Source: Cryptomeria japonica (Eukaryota > Streptophyta > Pinopsida > Cupressales > Cupressaceae). Taken from it: DNA of 64,000 bases. This document shows positions 24,881 through 35,942 of this stretch, in pieces (the stretch's first letter is position 1; every line of letters starts with the position of its first letter). A program made the position numbers and the translations under genes. The notes beneath the pieces were generated by a model. The model saw only the letters and a list, made by a program, of their open reading frames with translations. It made no database searches and had not been told where the DNA came from. The stretch lies in the NCBI RefSeq assembly GCF_030272615.1, contig NC_081410.1:139292849-139356848 (forward strand), read 5' to 3'.

Positions 24881-26330
24881 TGCAGGCATCTTCAGGTCAC
24901 GAAACAATGAGAAGTGTTGGATCAATCTTGAGATGAATGCCTTTAAAGTGGGCCCTTTATCTAGGAATTACTTGCCCCACTTGTTATCTGGTTAATAAAC
25001 GCCATATGGCAGTCGACCATTAGCCCTGGAAACTCCTTTTGGTTCCACCCTTAATCCGCCACGTGTTCCCTTTTACAATTCCCACATAACTGCCAGTTAC
25101 ACCTAGGCGAGCCCTCAACCACTTTTTTAAACCATGTGTCATGTCACTCCTCCATGTGATTTCCACCTGTCTTTCATGACTTCGCAAATATTATTCTTCA
25201 TTTGGCTTGCAGCCACGAAACCACGAGAACCGTTAGATCAAAACAAACCTGATCTGCTTTTAACTTCATACCATGCCTGTCCCTTGGGCCCATCGATCTT
25301 TTCGCTACTTCGCAATGACAAACTTGCTAGCTTATTATCTTCGTGAATTCACATGAGCTGTTAGATCTCAAGAACTTGTTGGTTGTTTACTCTTTTTATG
25401 ACAACCTTGCTCGAACCCACTGCATACCGCCAACTCAGTGCCTTGTCACCACCATGTCATCACAAACTAGGGTTACCACATTTACTACCACTCTTGGCGG
25501 GACCCTCCACCTTTTCACTATTTCACTGAAGGTATAGCTCGTGCATCTCCCGACCATGAAACAATGAGAAGCCATTGATCTACAAAAAGCTCTACAAAAA
25601 GCGGCAGCTATTATGCCACGTCACTCCTCCGTGTGATTTCCACCTATCTTTCGTGACTTTGCAAACATTATTCTTTGTTTGGCTTGTAGCCACAAAACCA
25701 CAAGAAACATTAGATCAAAACGAACCTAATCTTCTTTTAACTTCATGCCATGCCTGTCCCTTGGGCCCATCGGCCTTTTTGCTACTTCACAATGACTAAC
25801 TTGCTAGCATCTTATCTTCTTGAATTCATGCGAGCCATTAGATCTCAAGAACTTGCTCATTGTTTACTCTTTTTATGGCAACCTTTCCCGGACCCACTGC
25901 ATACCGCCAACTCAGTGCCTTGTCACCACCATGTCATCGCCAATTGGGGTTACCACATTTACTACCACTCTTAGCGAGACCCTCCACCTTTTCGCTATTT
26001 CACTGAAGGTATAGCTCATGCATCTCCCAGCCACAAAACAACGAGAAGCCATTAATCTTTTTCCAACCTGATCATTCTTTAACCAAAGAAGACCGCTTAT
26101 CTCTGCAACCTGCCAAACCCTTTCACCACTTCGCGAAGGTTAAAACACGTTCAACTTGATCTCATGAAACCACGCTATCTGTCCGATCAGATGAAACTTG
26201 ATTGATGTTTAGCTTTGGTCCAAACCTATATGTCGGGTCCACCTTCACCTTTCGCTACTTCGTGGAAACTAAGTTTCGAGCACTTTTTGGTCATGAATCA
26301 ACGTGGGCCATCAGATCAATAGAAAATCGC
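24590..26330. repeat. Array of degenerate CC(A/G)TTAGATC-centred repeats, with a 477-bp tandem duplication
   Basis: Two direct copies are clear: about 25145-25621 and 25622-26098. Each holds CACTCCTCC(A/G)TGTGATTTCCACCT, GGCTTG(C/T)AGCCAC, CATGCCTGTCCCTTGGGCCCATCG (split here: CATGCCTGTCCC, TTGGGCCCATCG) and GGTTACCACATTTACTACCACTCTT (split: GGTTACCACATTT, ACTACCACTCTT). Partial older copies flank them on both sides (AAACAATGAGAAG near 24902; AAACAACGAGAAG near 26036). Within each copy a shorter unit ending (G/C)(C/T)TAGATCA recurs. It forms the right subterminal part of the CACTA. Confidence 0.7.
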
Positions 26331-26761
26331 ATGATACTTATAAGGCCCAATGGACATTAGAAAAGGCAGATTAAAAGCGAACGAGAATAAAATATTTAAA
26401 GGGACTGCCTAGGTAAATGACAAGGGGAGAACACTTTTATGATAAATGGACCCATTGCTTAAGTGAATAGTATAGTAACACCAAATTAGAAACCAAAAGG
26501 GCTTTCCTCAGGTATTATTTTTTTTATATCGATGATAATTATTACTTTTTTTTATAAAAATGGTCATTGTCAGAATTACGATGAATACCAAGCTTTCGAC
26601 CGATGACTTCTTTGACCATTGCCAGAGTCCATTGGATTGTCGAATTTCCGACGAGCATGGCATCATTGACCAATCCGATGCCGAGTTTTTGATGGTAGAT
26701 TTTGTCAACACTCCAACGAAAATTCGTCGAAAATCTGACAAGCGGCCATTAGAAATAAACT

Positions 26762-26776
26762 CCGAATGTACTAGTG
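26762..26776 (-). repeat. CACTA right terminal inverted repeat
   Basis: CCGAATGTACTAGTG in plus orientation, followed by ATA at 26777-26779. Read inwards it matches the left end at 13 of 15 positions. Subterminal motifs (AACGAAAATTCGTCG, GAATTACGATGAA) lie just inside. Confidence 0.9.
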
Positions 26777-26779
26777 ATA

Positions 26780-27827
26780 ATCTAGTCATCTGAACTATCC
26801 AAGTGAGAGACCAATTCCTTCTGATTTGATATGTATTTTTTGATAGCAACAAAGACAATGTCCTCATTTGCATCTTCCTCATATTTTTCATCTATAATTC
26901 CTCCATCCACTACAATGAGACAATTTATTTTTCCTTTTCCTTTATACTTCCTATATTTCTCTCATTTTTCCTCATTATCTCCATCAGGACAGTTAGCAGT
27001 GATATGTCCTATCGGGTTACATACAAAACATTTCAATGGTAGTTTACCTTTGTACTTACCGATACCTCTGGGCAACTATTTGGCCAACAATGCTTCAAGT
27101 TCTATCAGGCTATCATCATCATCATCTACCTCTTTGCTAGATCTAGATTCATGAATGTAGCTTACTTGTCTGATTTTCCTTACCCGTGGATTGAGACTGA
27201 GGCTTTAAATGTAGATTCTAACCTTTGAACACTTCCATCAAAACCATTTAATTCAAATGTAGTTAATTTACCAATGATATAGTCAAGAGTTACCTTTGTC
27301 TTGTCAATATATTTGATTTCTTGAATGGTTGCAAATCTGATAGCGTAGACTGGTAGAAGGGTTCTCAACACCTTGCTAACCATAGTGGCATCATCTACTA
27401 TACCTCCAACACTTTTGATTTCTCCAACTATCTCCTTGATTCTCTGACCATACTGTTGAATATTTTCACCTTTAGCCATTCGCATTTCATCAAATTTTCC
27501 TTTGAGACTCTCTTCCTTGGCTATCTTAACATGCTCATTACTGCTATAGATTTATTCTAGTTTCTTCCAAACTTCATGTGTAGTCTCCAATGGATGAACA
27601 TCAACATATTTTGAATTAGAAAAGGTAATGATGATGGCTTCCAATGCTTGGTTGTTCTCTTGTTTCTCCTTCTTCTGATCATCTGTCGGGATTCCACTAG
27701 GCAAGTTATACTTAGTAACAACATGATCCCAATACTAACTTCCTAAGCTCTTGATGTAAATCTTCATCCTATCACTCCATATTTTGTAGTTATCTCTATT
27801 TAAATTTGGACCCTCTATCTTCATCAT
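26780..27827 (-). pseudogene. Copia D gag (UBN2-type capsid and CCHC knuckle)
   Basis: The start at 27827 (MMKIEGPNLNRDNYKIW) matches the usual copia gag opening with its YKIW motif. Then come the UBN2-type capsid helices (TTHEVWKKLE, GENIQQYGQRIKEIVGEI, LRTLLPVYAIRF), one zinc knuckle CFVCNPIGHITANC near 27035, and an acidic linker (DANEDIVFVAIKKYI, VSHLDSSDD). The CACTA transposon sits between this linker and the protease DSGC motif, where copia polyproteins read W-I-I-D-S-G-C; here the W is a TAG stop. Other stops lie near 27735 and 27550. Confidence 0.87.
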
Positions 27828-27879
27828 TTTCTCCTAGATCTTTTCCTCAAGCTATTAGGCTTATACTCAAGAGGACCTG

Positions 27880-27897
27880 GACAACTTTGATAGCAAT
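27880..27897 (-). promoter_or_regulatory. Degenerate primer-binding site of copia D
   Basis: Next to the 5' LTR the minus strand reads TTGCTATCAAAGTTGTCC. This is recognisably the initiator-tRNA-Met type site (TGGTATCAGAGC) with several substitutions. Confidence 0.6.
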
Positions 27898-29290
27898 TGA
27901 TAATATGATGAAACTATAGAGATCCAGTCAATCACTGAGAGGGGGGTGAATCAGTAGATAGAAAATTAACTAAACTTTCACCAAACTCATTTCCAACTTA
28001 GAATCAAATCACTAAGCTAACCGGTTTAGACACATTAACAAAACTGCAGTAGCAATGTCAAACCTTACCAGTTAACCTAATACATCAATGATATAATGCA
28101 ATAGATCTGAAGCTTAAATACCATTAGACCAAAACTTTAAACCAATTCACTAATACTAGTAATAACATGTTTCAGAGCATTTCCAGTCATTTAAATATAT
28201 CTAAGTTGATTTACCAATCATTCATATCAAGCATATCAAAAATACATCCACAAAATCATTCACCACTTGACACAATGATTTTTCATGTGGAAACCCAAAT
28301 GGTAAAAACCACGGTGGGGATGAATACCCACAATTATTTTGAACTCTTCTTAAGTTTTCCTTGTTAGGAGCCAAGCCTTGTTAGAAGCTTATACAATAAT
28401 GTCCTATTAGGAACAAATCCAGTTAAGGACCACTCAGTTAAGGGATTGACTACAAATACCCAGTTAAAGGTAACCTTGGTGGAGGATTTAAAATTGAAGC
28501 TAATGGATCACCTGGTTATAGGATTTCAACAACAAGCATGTTAGAGATTACTCAGTTAAGGGATTTTATTGTTGTAATGGTTAGAGAATAACATGTTCTT
28601 TGCTGATCTGGTAATAGCACTTCTTTGTTGAATTAGATCCTTTATTGCTCCTATCTTCCTTCACAACATTATGCAGACACACCTCCTAGTTCGGCAACAA
28701 TCACTATCACACTTACCAAATTTGCCAACACATTTTTAAATAATCCATTGACCTAAAAAACAAATACATTAGGTTGATAACACAACACAAACCCTATAAT
28801 TCTCATAGAGATTACAAACACATCGGTTCAATCTTGACCATTAGATTATAGTGAAATCAACTACACATTCTTCTAGGCATCTTCAACCTCTCTTGGATCA
28901 CCGCACTTTGGATCTTGTAACTCATCACATGTTTGTCACTTCATACTATGCATTTGATAATTCCCAAGATAAACAGTTATCTCTTACGCGCCAAATCCAT
29001 TGCAAAACTCATCACATGCAAGATGCTTACGTGGAATCTTCATCACCAATCATCATTCGGTCATATATCATCATAACCGATCTCCAAGCTCATTCAGTTA
29101 GGGTTCTGCTTCTCAACTGGTTAGGGTTACCAGTTGATCTCTACTGCTTCAATACTGGTTGCCTTCACTGTATCATTACTGGTTGCTTTACTGCTTTATT
29201 ACCAGTTGCCTTACTCCTTCATTACCGGTTTCTATTGACATCAATGATAACACTAGAATTATTCAATGAAATCTTCATGCAATGCAAATA
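27898..29290 (-). repeat. 5' LTR of copia D (right copy, 1393 bp)
   Basis: In plus orientation it runs TGATAATATG to GCAATGCAAATA; the usual terminal CA has become TA. It aligns end to end with 7428-8813. GATAT follows at 29291-29295. The family motif (GGTAAAAACCACGGTGGGGATG) lies at about 28291-28312, split here as GGTAAAAACCACGG and TGGGGATG. Confidence 0.88.
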
Positions 29291-29590
29291 GATATTTGTG
29301 GAGGTACTGCATCTATGAGAAGTTCTAGTGAGAGTATTAAGTTAGTATCAGGCTCATCGAGAAGCGATGGAGATGAGGGTGGGGATGGTGGACATGATGT
29401 TGATATGCTCCAAGATATGGAGGGAGGATATGTTGATGAGAAGGGAATGAGGGCTCAGGTTAGGATTTTGGAGGATGTGGTTGCTACTTTGCGAGATCGG
29501 GGGATGGAGGATAGAGATCGGTATCAACGGGTGATAGAGGAGCTTACCATAGAGAGAGATCGGATAACCGATGAGGGAGATCCGCTATAG
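29291..29590 (+). pseudogene. Plant mobile domain gene, 3' part (after copia D)
   Basis: If the copia element and one copy of the GATAT duplication are removed, the codon phase of the PMD gene continues unbroken from ...EDVDI into ICGGT here. This segment is serine- and glycine-rich (SSSESIKLVSGSSRSDGDE), then coiled-coil-like (VRILEDVVATLRDRGMEDRD), and ends at a stop at 29588-29590. Recognisable but heavily stop-ridden frame fragments (AYERSISKGHREPSF, FMGRRSSWSTS) run on to about 29810, so the original protein may have been longer. Confidence 0.75.
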
Positions 29591-29599
29591 AGAGAGTGA

Positions 29600-30483
29600 T
29601 GAGGCAGTCAAGCGGGCTTAGATCACCATGGATGCATATGATTAGTTATTTGGGCCAGTGATAGAGGCATGAAGCTAGGAAGATAGATATTTTGCTACTA
29701 CATAGGAGGCTATTTACTATAGGCAGGCTTATGAGAGATCCATTTCTAAGGGACATAGAGAGCCTAGTTTTAGCACTTTTATGGGGAGGAGATCGAGTTG
29801 GTCCACCTCTTGATAGACTAGTAGTGGATGAGTAATGGTTCCACCTAGGGCGCCATTGAGAGAGACTGGTGTTAGGTGAGACATGCCTACTAATAGAGGC
29901 AACATCAATTGAGATGATTTGTTTTTGATGATGTATCATAGATACAATGTATTTTGACACATTGATGAGATATATGATATGCACTTTTGGTGATGGGTTA
30001 TTTGGTGATATATGTTATGGTCTAATGTTTTTATTTTTATTTTATGTTTACTTAGTAATGCATCTAATGTTAATGTGATATTATGAAATGATTTTATGTA
30101 CCTTTATTTTTTGGTGTATGAATCTATATGTGATGATTGATGAAATGTTTTTGATATTGTAATGGACTAATGCAACATTATATGAAATGTGAATTTTTTT
30201 TGGTGTCAAAATAGGTATTGAAATCATGAATTTGAAGAGTTGTTAATTGTTAGATTGAGAATAGATTAGAAGAAATGATATGAAATGATAAATCAAGTCA
30301 ACCAACCTTTATTTATTCCAGAAGTAGATATGATGGAAACTATTTGATTGATAGGATTTTGATAAAAAAGTCTTCATTGCATTATTCGTTTACTTGGACT
30401 CCACTTGTCTGCCTCGTGTCACCACTGGATTGGTTCCAGGGTCCCTATCCTGACACCTTAGCATGGCCTCCACTAACTATCAA
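29600..30483. other. 3' flank of the PMD gene; no supported gene
   Basis: It begins with stop-ridden remnants of the PMD gene's C-terminus (to about 29980), then AT-rich sequence with TGATGA and GTGATAT repeats. From about 30405 it shows weak similarity to 34780-34850 inside the right LTR of element E, so the true left end of E's left LTR may lie here. Confidence 0.35.
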
Positions 30484-31177
30484 AATGAACCTCCTCATAA
30501 TCGTCTGCCTTAACTACCAGCCATAGTTCATCGCTAGTGGTTTCTCGCCAAGTCACAACAATTAACAGTTGAGCAGCTTCATCTTGCAGTATAGAGATGG
30601 CCGTCCGATTGTATGAAACCTACTCACTTGTTAATCTGCATGTTTACTACAAAATTAGGCCACTCTGAGATGCACGTGCACACGGAGGGGCATTGAGCTG
30701 AGCTTCCATTCTTCCAAAATCCCTTAAGCTTTGACACATGATATACGTGGAGCTTTACATTTAAATACAACAAATTTCCTCCGCCCGACCAATGTGGGAT
30801 AAATGGTCTACGCCTTGAAAGTTCATTTCTTTTGTAAACCCAGTTTGGCGCCCAAGTAGAAATGCCTTACACAGGCTAATTGCATATACATTGAAGTTTC
30901 TTTTCTTCCCATGTGCGATGCAGGGGATTTGGCGATACATTTGCCAAAAGAATTTGCCTGTAGGTTTTAATTTTTATGCCCTCACATTACAAAGCCGTGA
31001 CTCACGCAAGAGAAACGGTTGACCCTTGAACCTTGAACCAAAGGTTCAAGGGTTCAAGTTCAAAATGAATTACAATAATGCACTTGCCCTACCATAAAAC
31101 AAAGCTGCAAAGAGAAATCCATAAAGCAAGGCTTCATTGGGTCACCAAATTTAGCATGATTTTTATGAGTCCCAACA
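30484..31177 (+). repeat. 5' LTR of element E (3'-terminal 694 bp)
   Basis: Matches 35943-36630 from AATGAACCTCCTCAT to GAGTCCCAACA. Near 31024-31057 it holds a near-perfect inverted repeat (CTTGAACCTTGAACC / GGTTCAAGGGTTCAAG), also found near 36486-36510 in the other copy. Confidence 0.75.
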
Positions 31178-31195
31178 ATGGCTCTGACTGGGGAT
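31178..31195 (+). promoter_or_regulatory. Primer-binding site of element E, Arg-tRNA-like
   Basis: The two bases AT and then GGCTCTGACTGGGGA follow the LTR. This resembles the TGGCGACTCnnCTGGGGA site used by plant Tat/Ogre elements (3' end of an arginine tRNA), with a short indel. Confidence 0.5.
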
Positions 31196-31614
31196 GGTTG
31201 ATTGCAAGATCAACAGAAGAATCTAGAATCTTTGGTTAAGCAGACCACCCAAAAACAAATCACTTCTCTTCTTCTAAAAAACAAGGGCTCCTTATTTGAA
31301 ACCACACAACTGAAAGTAAAGCGACTGTATAATATAGAGATTATTTACAGAATGGCCCTAGGCCATCAAAATTGAAGTCAATTCTTACCCTTATCAAACA
31401 CACGATTCTCATTTCCATGAATCAAGGGTAAGCTAAATATTTCATTTACATCCACTTGATCATAAACCCTACAACTTTTCATCAGCTCATACAGAGAAAA
31501 ATCAGCATACTGGTAATCACCAAACAATTGGAAATCAAACAAATGCTGAAAGTGTTGATCACTATGTGACATATAAGTGTCATGTTCTTTACAATTAATT
31601 CCCTGCTGAACAGA

Positions 31615-33031
31615 AAAATTAACCCTGCTCCATCTGATCACTGGGAACATTAGGCACATGTTGATTTCTATTTTGCAAAAATGGAAAACACTCATCCATA
31701 ATATAGGCTTGCAAACTAGAGAGGAACATTTTCTCATAAAATGACTGCAACTTAGCATGCTGATCACACCTTATATCAACCTTTTGTAAACATGAAAATG
31801 CATGATCTCCTATCAATGGTTCATTTGCCAATTGCAAATCTGGGAAAACCACTTCAGATTTGTCTTTTTCTTTAACACCAAGATCCACACAATGCATATC
31901 AAATTCTGATTTCATATCAACATATGAATCCACATTATCACATTTATCAACCTTATATGCATTTTCATCTTGTCCATTATTCAAATCAAACGTAGGGAAA
32001 GAAATATCATATGTATCATACCTCACACCTTCAAGAACATCATCAGTATCAAAACATATACTGATTGGGTATGAGAGATTGGGGACATTTCTAGATGTAT
32101 ACCTCTTAAGATCAGTAGCTAAGAGTTCTGAGATTTGTTCACTACTTAGTGAACCTTCTCCTTCATTTTCATTTTCCTTGGCTTCATCTTATGTGTTGTA
32201 AACATTGTCCCAATCTAATGCATGCATTAAATCTGCAGTGCTCAAGTCTTCATGCACATTTATTTTGTCATTACAACAACTTGCATCATGACCTTTATCA
32301 TGCTGATCATAAAGTGTTTCTATATGTTGCAACATAGTTTCATAACCTTGGTTACAAACACTTTATGGATTGATAAAGACAATGAGGTGATCTATATTAT
32401 TCAAATCTGAAACCTCAATAGGCACATGACTATTTGAACAATAACTTGTACTTTCACAATTTTCTTCTTTCTTTGAATACACATCTGCATTGTCATGCTA
32501 AGAATACGAGTCACCTTCAACATCATAAGAGGTATATCCACTCATGGATTCATCTCCATCACTGTACTCAAAACTTTGTGCATTTTCAGATTTGGTCATT
32601 TCAATCTCATCTATCCATCCTTTAATATTGGCAACACTTTCTTCCCTCAAATTTGAAGACCAACTAACTAAGTCAGGCTCATCAAGCTCTAAAAATAATT
32701 CAATCCAAATTGACTCATGGGGTCTAACATCATCTGGAAGCTCATTTAATACAACAATAAATCTTTCATAAAAAACATATGATGATTCAACCTTTCTCTT
32801 CCCTACTTTCCTTCTTAAAAACAAGATGCATCTATCTTGGATCTTTTGAAGATATATTTCAAGATGTATTTCAATCTCCCTATCAATGTCTTTCAAATTT
32901 GACAAAGAAATTTCAGATCTAGGAACCAAATCTAGATCCATCAAATTTGAGACATCTATTGAACCATTACCATGACAATGCATCTTACTATTTTGCTCTC
33001 TTTTCATAACATATGAAGTCATTAATTTCAT
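31615..33031 (-). pseudogene. Acidic unidentified ORF, candidate ORF1 of a Tat/Ogre-like element (F)
   Basis: The minus-strand frame from 33031 (MKLMTSYVMKREQNSK) to 31615 has only two or three stops in about 470 codons. It is strongly acidic and polar (ELFLELDEPDLVSW, YSDGDESMSGYTSYDVEGD, DKCDNVDSYVDMKSEFD), without transmembrane or catalytic motifs. It starts about 480 bases downstream of a minus-strand Arg-tRNA-type primer site (33516-33533). That is where Ogre-type elements carry their extra ORF1 of unknown function. No gag or pol follows before element E's LTR, so the element is truncated. Confidence 0.45.
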
Positions 33032-33515
33032 AACCAGACATACTTCTCACCATATTTCTAAATGAAACTTTTCAAAACAAGAAGTATGTAACCTTAGAAC
33101 CAATACTCCTTTTCCTGATGACTTGCTTCACCTTCTAAGGAACAAAATTTATCTCATGAATGGGAAATACCTGGGTATATTTGTTGTTGTTCACTTCACT
33201 TCTGACTGGAAATTTTAAGAACTCCTCCAAATCTTAGGTTTGTTCTTATAGATTCGCCACCTCCCTAAAGAGGAATAAAATTTAACCACTGACCTTCACT
33301 CTGAAACAGCTTCAAATTTCTGGGTACTTGACACAACAGAGTCACATAATATTCTTTTTTTTTATTTCTCAGCAACAAAACCTTCCAGGATGTATACCTT
33401 CAAATCTGAAAACAACTTTCAGACTTGTAAACTTCTAAGACTCTTCCCCAAATGACTTTGGCTAGACTCACCTACAATCTTATTCAATAGTCTATACCAA
33501 AGATCTTTAGATTAC

Positions 33516-33533
33516 TCCCCAGTAGAGTTGCCA
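33516..33533 (-). promoter_or_regulatory. Primer-binding site of element F, Arg-tRNA type
   Basis: The minus strand reads TGGCAACTCTACTGGGGA, close to the complement of a plant tRNA-Arg 3' end (TGGCGACTCCGCTGGGGA). Four bases away, at about 33538, an LTR terminus ...GAGAACAACA (minus strand) begins. Element F therefore points left, opposite to E. Confidence 0.6.
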
Positions 33534-33537
33534 TTTA

Positions 33538-34550
33538 TGTTGTTCTCAAAAAAGAGAAATGCAAGTTCACTTGCAATCTATCTATGAAATAGCCAATCTC
33601 AATCAATGAAAAGCTTCAGGGCTTGGACAACATAACATAGGATCCTAATGATCCTCCTACACTTCAAGTTCTGCTAGACCTAGGGGGAACACCCTTTAAT
33701 GCATAAAATACAACTAGTTACAGACATATGGCATTAACAAAAGAAGATAGATCTCACAAGGCTCAACAACAAGGAGGTTACTATAGATGGGATAAATCTA
33801 CATTGACATCTCAACAAGATTGGAGCATGAGATAGGGGGAACAAACTAAACCTACAAACATAAAAGTAAAAGGATATTTGATTTTAAAATCTTAGAGAAT
33901 CCCCAGAATCTACAGGACCAGTGCCTTATCCAAGGGCATGGAGTCATACATCAATCGTTAAATGAAAATTTTTATTGAAAATCCAATTTATTAAGAAAGA
34001 TATCCCTGTATTAATGTCTGACATTAATTCATTCTAAACTCAAACAGAGGATCATACATATCCAGATATTATCCTGAATCCAAAATGATTATTCATAGAG
34101 TTTAAACTCTTCCTTGAAGAGTACCTAAGAACACTCATTACACTCCCACTTTGAGAGGACAAACCCAAACTCCCTTGAAGACTTGATTCATTGAAAACAA
34201 GAGAAGGCCTAGAGGCAATCCAATAAACTGTATATGTGACCTACAATAGAAAAAATCTATAGCAAGAAGATACTCTATTACTTGAAAAGGGACATTGTAT
34301 TACAAATTTTGAAAAAAAACTCAGAATTGGAAACCGAGATTATGGAGCCTTGCTCACAAAAAATCTAGAACCCCTTACAAAATGAGAAGACTTCTGAATA
34401 AGAAGGCAGGGAGGACAAAATCATATTTTATTCTTTGACAATGGCAACTACCCTATCTTTCAGCATTAACTGTTTCACACAACTTGGCCTGCAGAAAACC
34501 TTTCTAACACAATGAAAAAATCCAATTTGAGATCCTGAGGTAACCACCCC
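33538..34550 (-). repeat. Putative 5' LTR remnant of element F
   Basis: Sequence to the right of the primer site, ending ...ACAACA on the minus strand as an LTR should. I cannot find its partner LTR in the window, and its outer end is not visible. The right boundary given is where an LTR-like block typical of another family (ATAGAGTCAAATTCATTGG) begins. Confidence 0.3.
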
Positions 34551-35942
34551 AAAAATACTTGGCATGGGTTACACTTGACTATAGAGTCAAATTCATTGGA
34601 TTGAGAGCTTTCCAACGATATATAACACTTATATATCGGGAAAAAAATAATCCCTTAGTCATCAATCCCTTTGCAGGTCAGTCATTTAAGTTTCTGCCTT
34701 TTCACCACAGTCTGAAATTATATTTTAAACCTTTAAATCTTTCCACGCAGATCACTGCCATGCATCACCTTCATGTGGCACCCCCTAATTGGCTTCAAGG
34801 TCCTTATCATGCCACCTCAGCACCGCCTGGACTCACCACCGGAATGAAGCTCTTTTTTTCTTTTGAACTGCTCTTGTTTTCCATTTGGCCCCACCACTTG
34901 GTCACAAAGTCGCGGCTATTAGCCATCAAGAAAAATTTTGTTGCGACTTGGTGACAGCCATTGATCTCCCTCAGATCATCGTTGATCTTCCTTGACTTGT
35001 CCAACCTTTACCTTGCCTGAGCGGCTCCCTCTATCACTTTCTCTTCTGACAAGCCCGACACATGGCACATCCTGATTTGCCTTTGGATACATCTAGATGA
35101 CCACCTCAACTACCACCTCACCAGTCGCTATGTCGTAGGTGAAAACCAATGGGCACTTTCACATGGTAGTATAGTGACGGCCGTAGATCTTCCCTCAACT
35201 TGCTTGATCCTTAATGCCTAGCCGCTTTCCTTTTTCGCACATGCTTTGTCACCAAGTCGTAGGGGATATTTGGCGATCATCTTCCCATCGCGACATGGTG
35301 ACAACCATTGGATCATCTCATCCAACCGTTAGATCTTCTTAACCTTCTAGGACTTTACCTTAGCTAATCTACTCCCCTCTTTGTCATGTGTTACCACTTG
35401 GCACCCCCTAATTCATTCTGAGATCTACCTAGGCACCACCTGTCTGTCGGGTCTGCCACGTGTCAACCTCTGGTTCACCACCTGATCCATCTGAGTGTGG
35501 CCTCATCCACCACATTAGTGCCACCAGACCCACCACTTGGTTTGGTTTGTTTGGCATCATTCTTAAGGCCAAATTTCCTCTTTGACCAGTAGTTTTCTTA
35601 TCTTATCAAAACCTTAGGTTTCATTGATGCCTTCACTTTATTGGTGGGACCGGTTGATATTTCTTTGATGTGCCTTTATCGATGGAACTGAGCCCTTTGG
35701 TGAAACCATTTTGAGATCCATCGCGGCCAAGGTCTGCTCGGCATTCATCTGCCATATGTTCTGTCATGTCATCACCACTGGGTCTTCCACCTAGACCCGA
35801 CTATCATGCCACTTGGACCTACCACTTCCTTTGGTTTGTTCGACATCATTCTTTTGATGGAACCTCCCCTTTAACGAGCCGTTTTCATGTCTCATCAACA
35901 CCTTTTATGTCGATGAAACTGATGCCTTCAGTGAATCACTGG

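Larger units (their letters stand above)
13330..26776 (+). mobile_element. CACTA (En/Spm-type) DNA transposon, 13,447 bp
   Basis: The left end is CACTAATACATTTGG and the right end, read inwards, is CACTAGTACATTCGG (13 of 15 identical). The 3-bp target duplication typical of CACTA elements is present: ATA at 13327-13329 and 26777-26779. Subterminal motifs are inverted with respect to each other (TTCATCGTAATTC on the left near 13516; the same motif in reverse complement on the right near 26575), as expected for transposase binding. It interrupts the protease region of copia D. Inside are a transposase on the plus strand, a PPR gene fragment, a long minus-strand frame and a tandem duplication. 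Confidence 0.92.
7428..29290 (-). mobile_element. Element D: Ty1/copia LTR retrotransposon, interrupted by a CACTA and a solo LTR
   Basis: Two LTRs (7428-8813 and 27898-29290) flank gag, protease, integrase, reverse transcriptase and RNase H in copia order on the minus strand. The insertion site is duplicated: GATAT at 7423-7427 and 29291-29295. Without its two secondary insertions D would be about 7.3 kb. The host is the PMD gene. By eye the LTRs differ at roughly 9% of positions in their first 225 bases, so D is older than the gypsy element at 44-58 kb. Stops and frameshifts leave it inactive. Confidence 0.9.

Noticed and set aside
25134-26014. Similar short frames at 25134-25537 and 25575-26014 as a duplicated gene
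   Set aside because: They reflect the 477-bp DNA tandem repeat. Codon positions show no constraint and the frames are short and unlike any family.
34559-34954. Plus-strand frame of 131 codons
   Set aside because: Lies in the presumed LTR of element E; no motif and no match in the other LTR.
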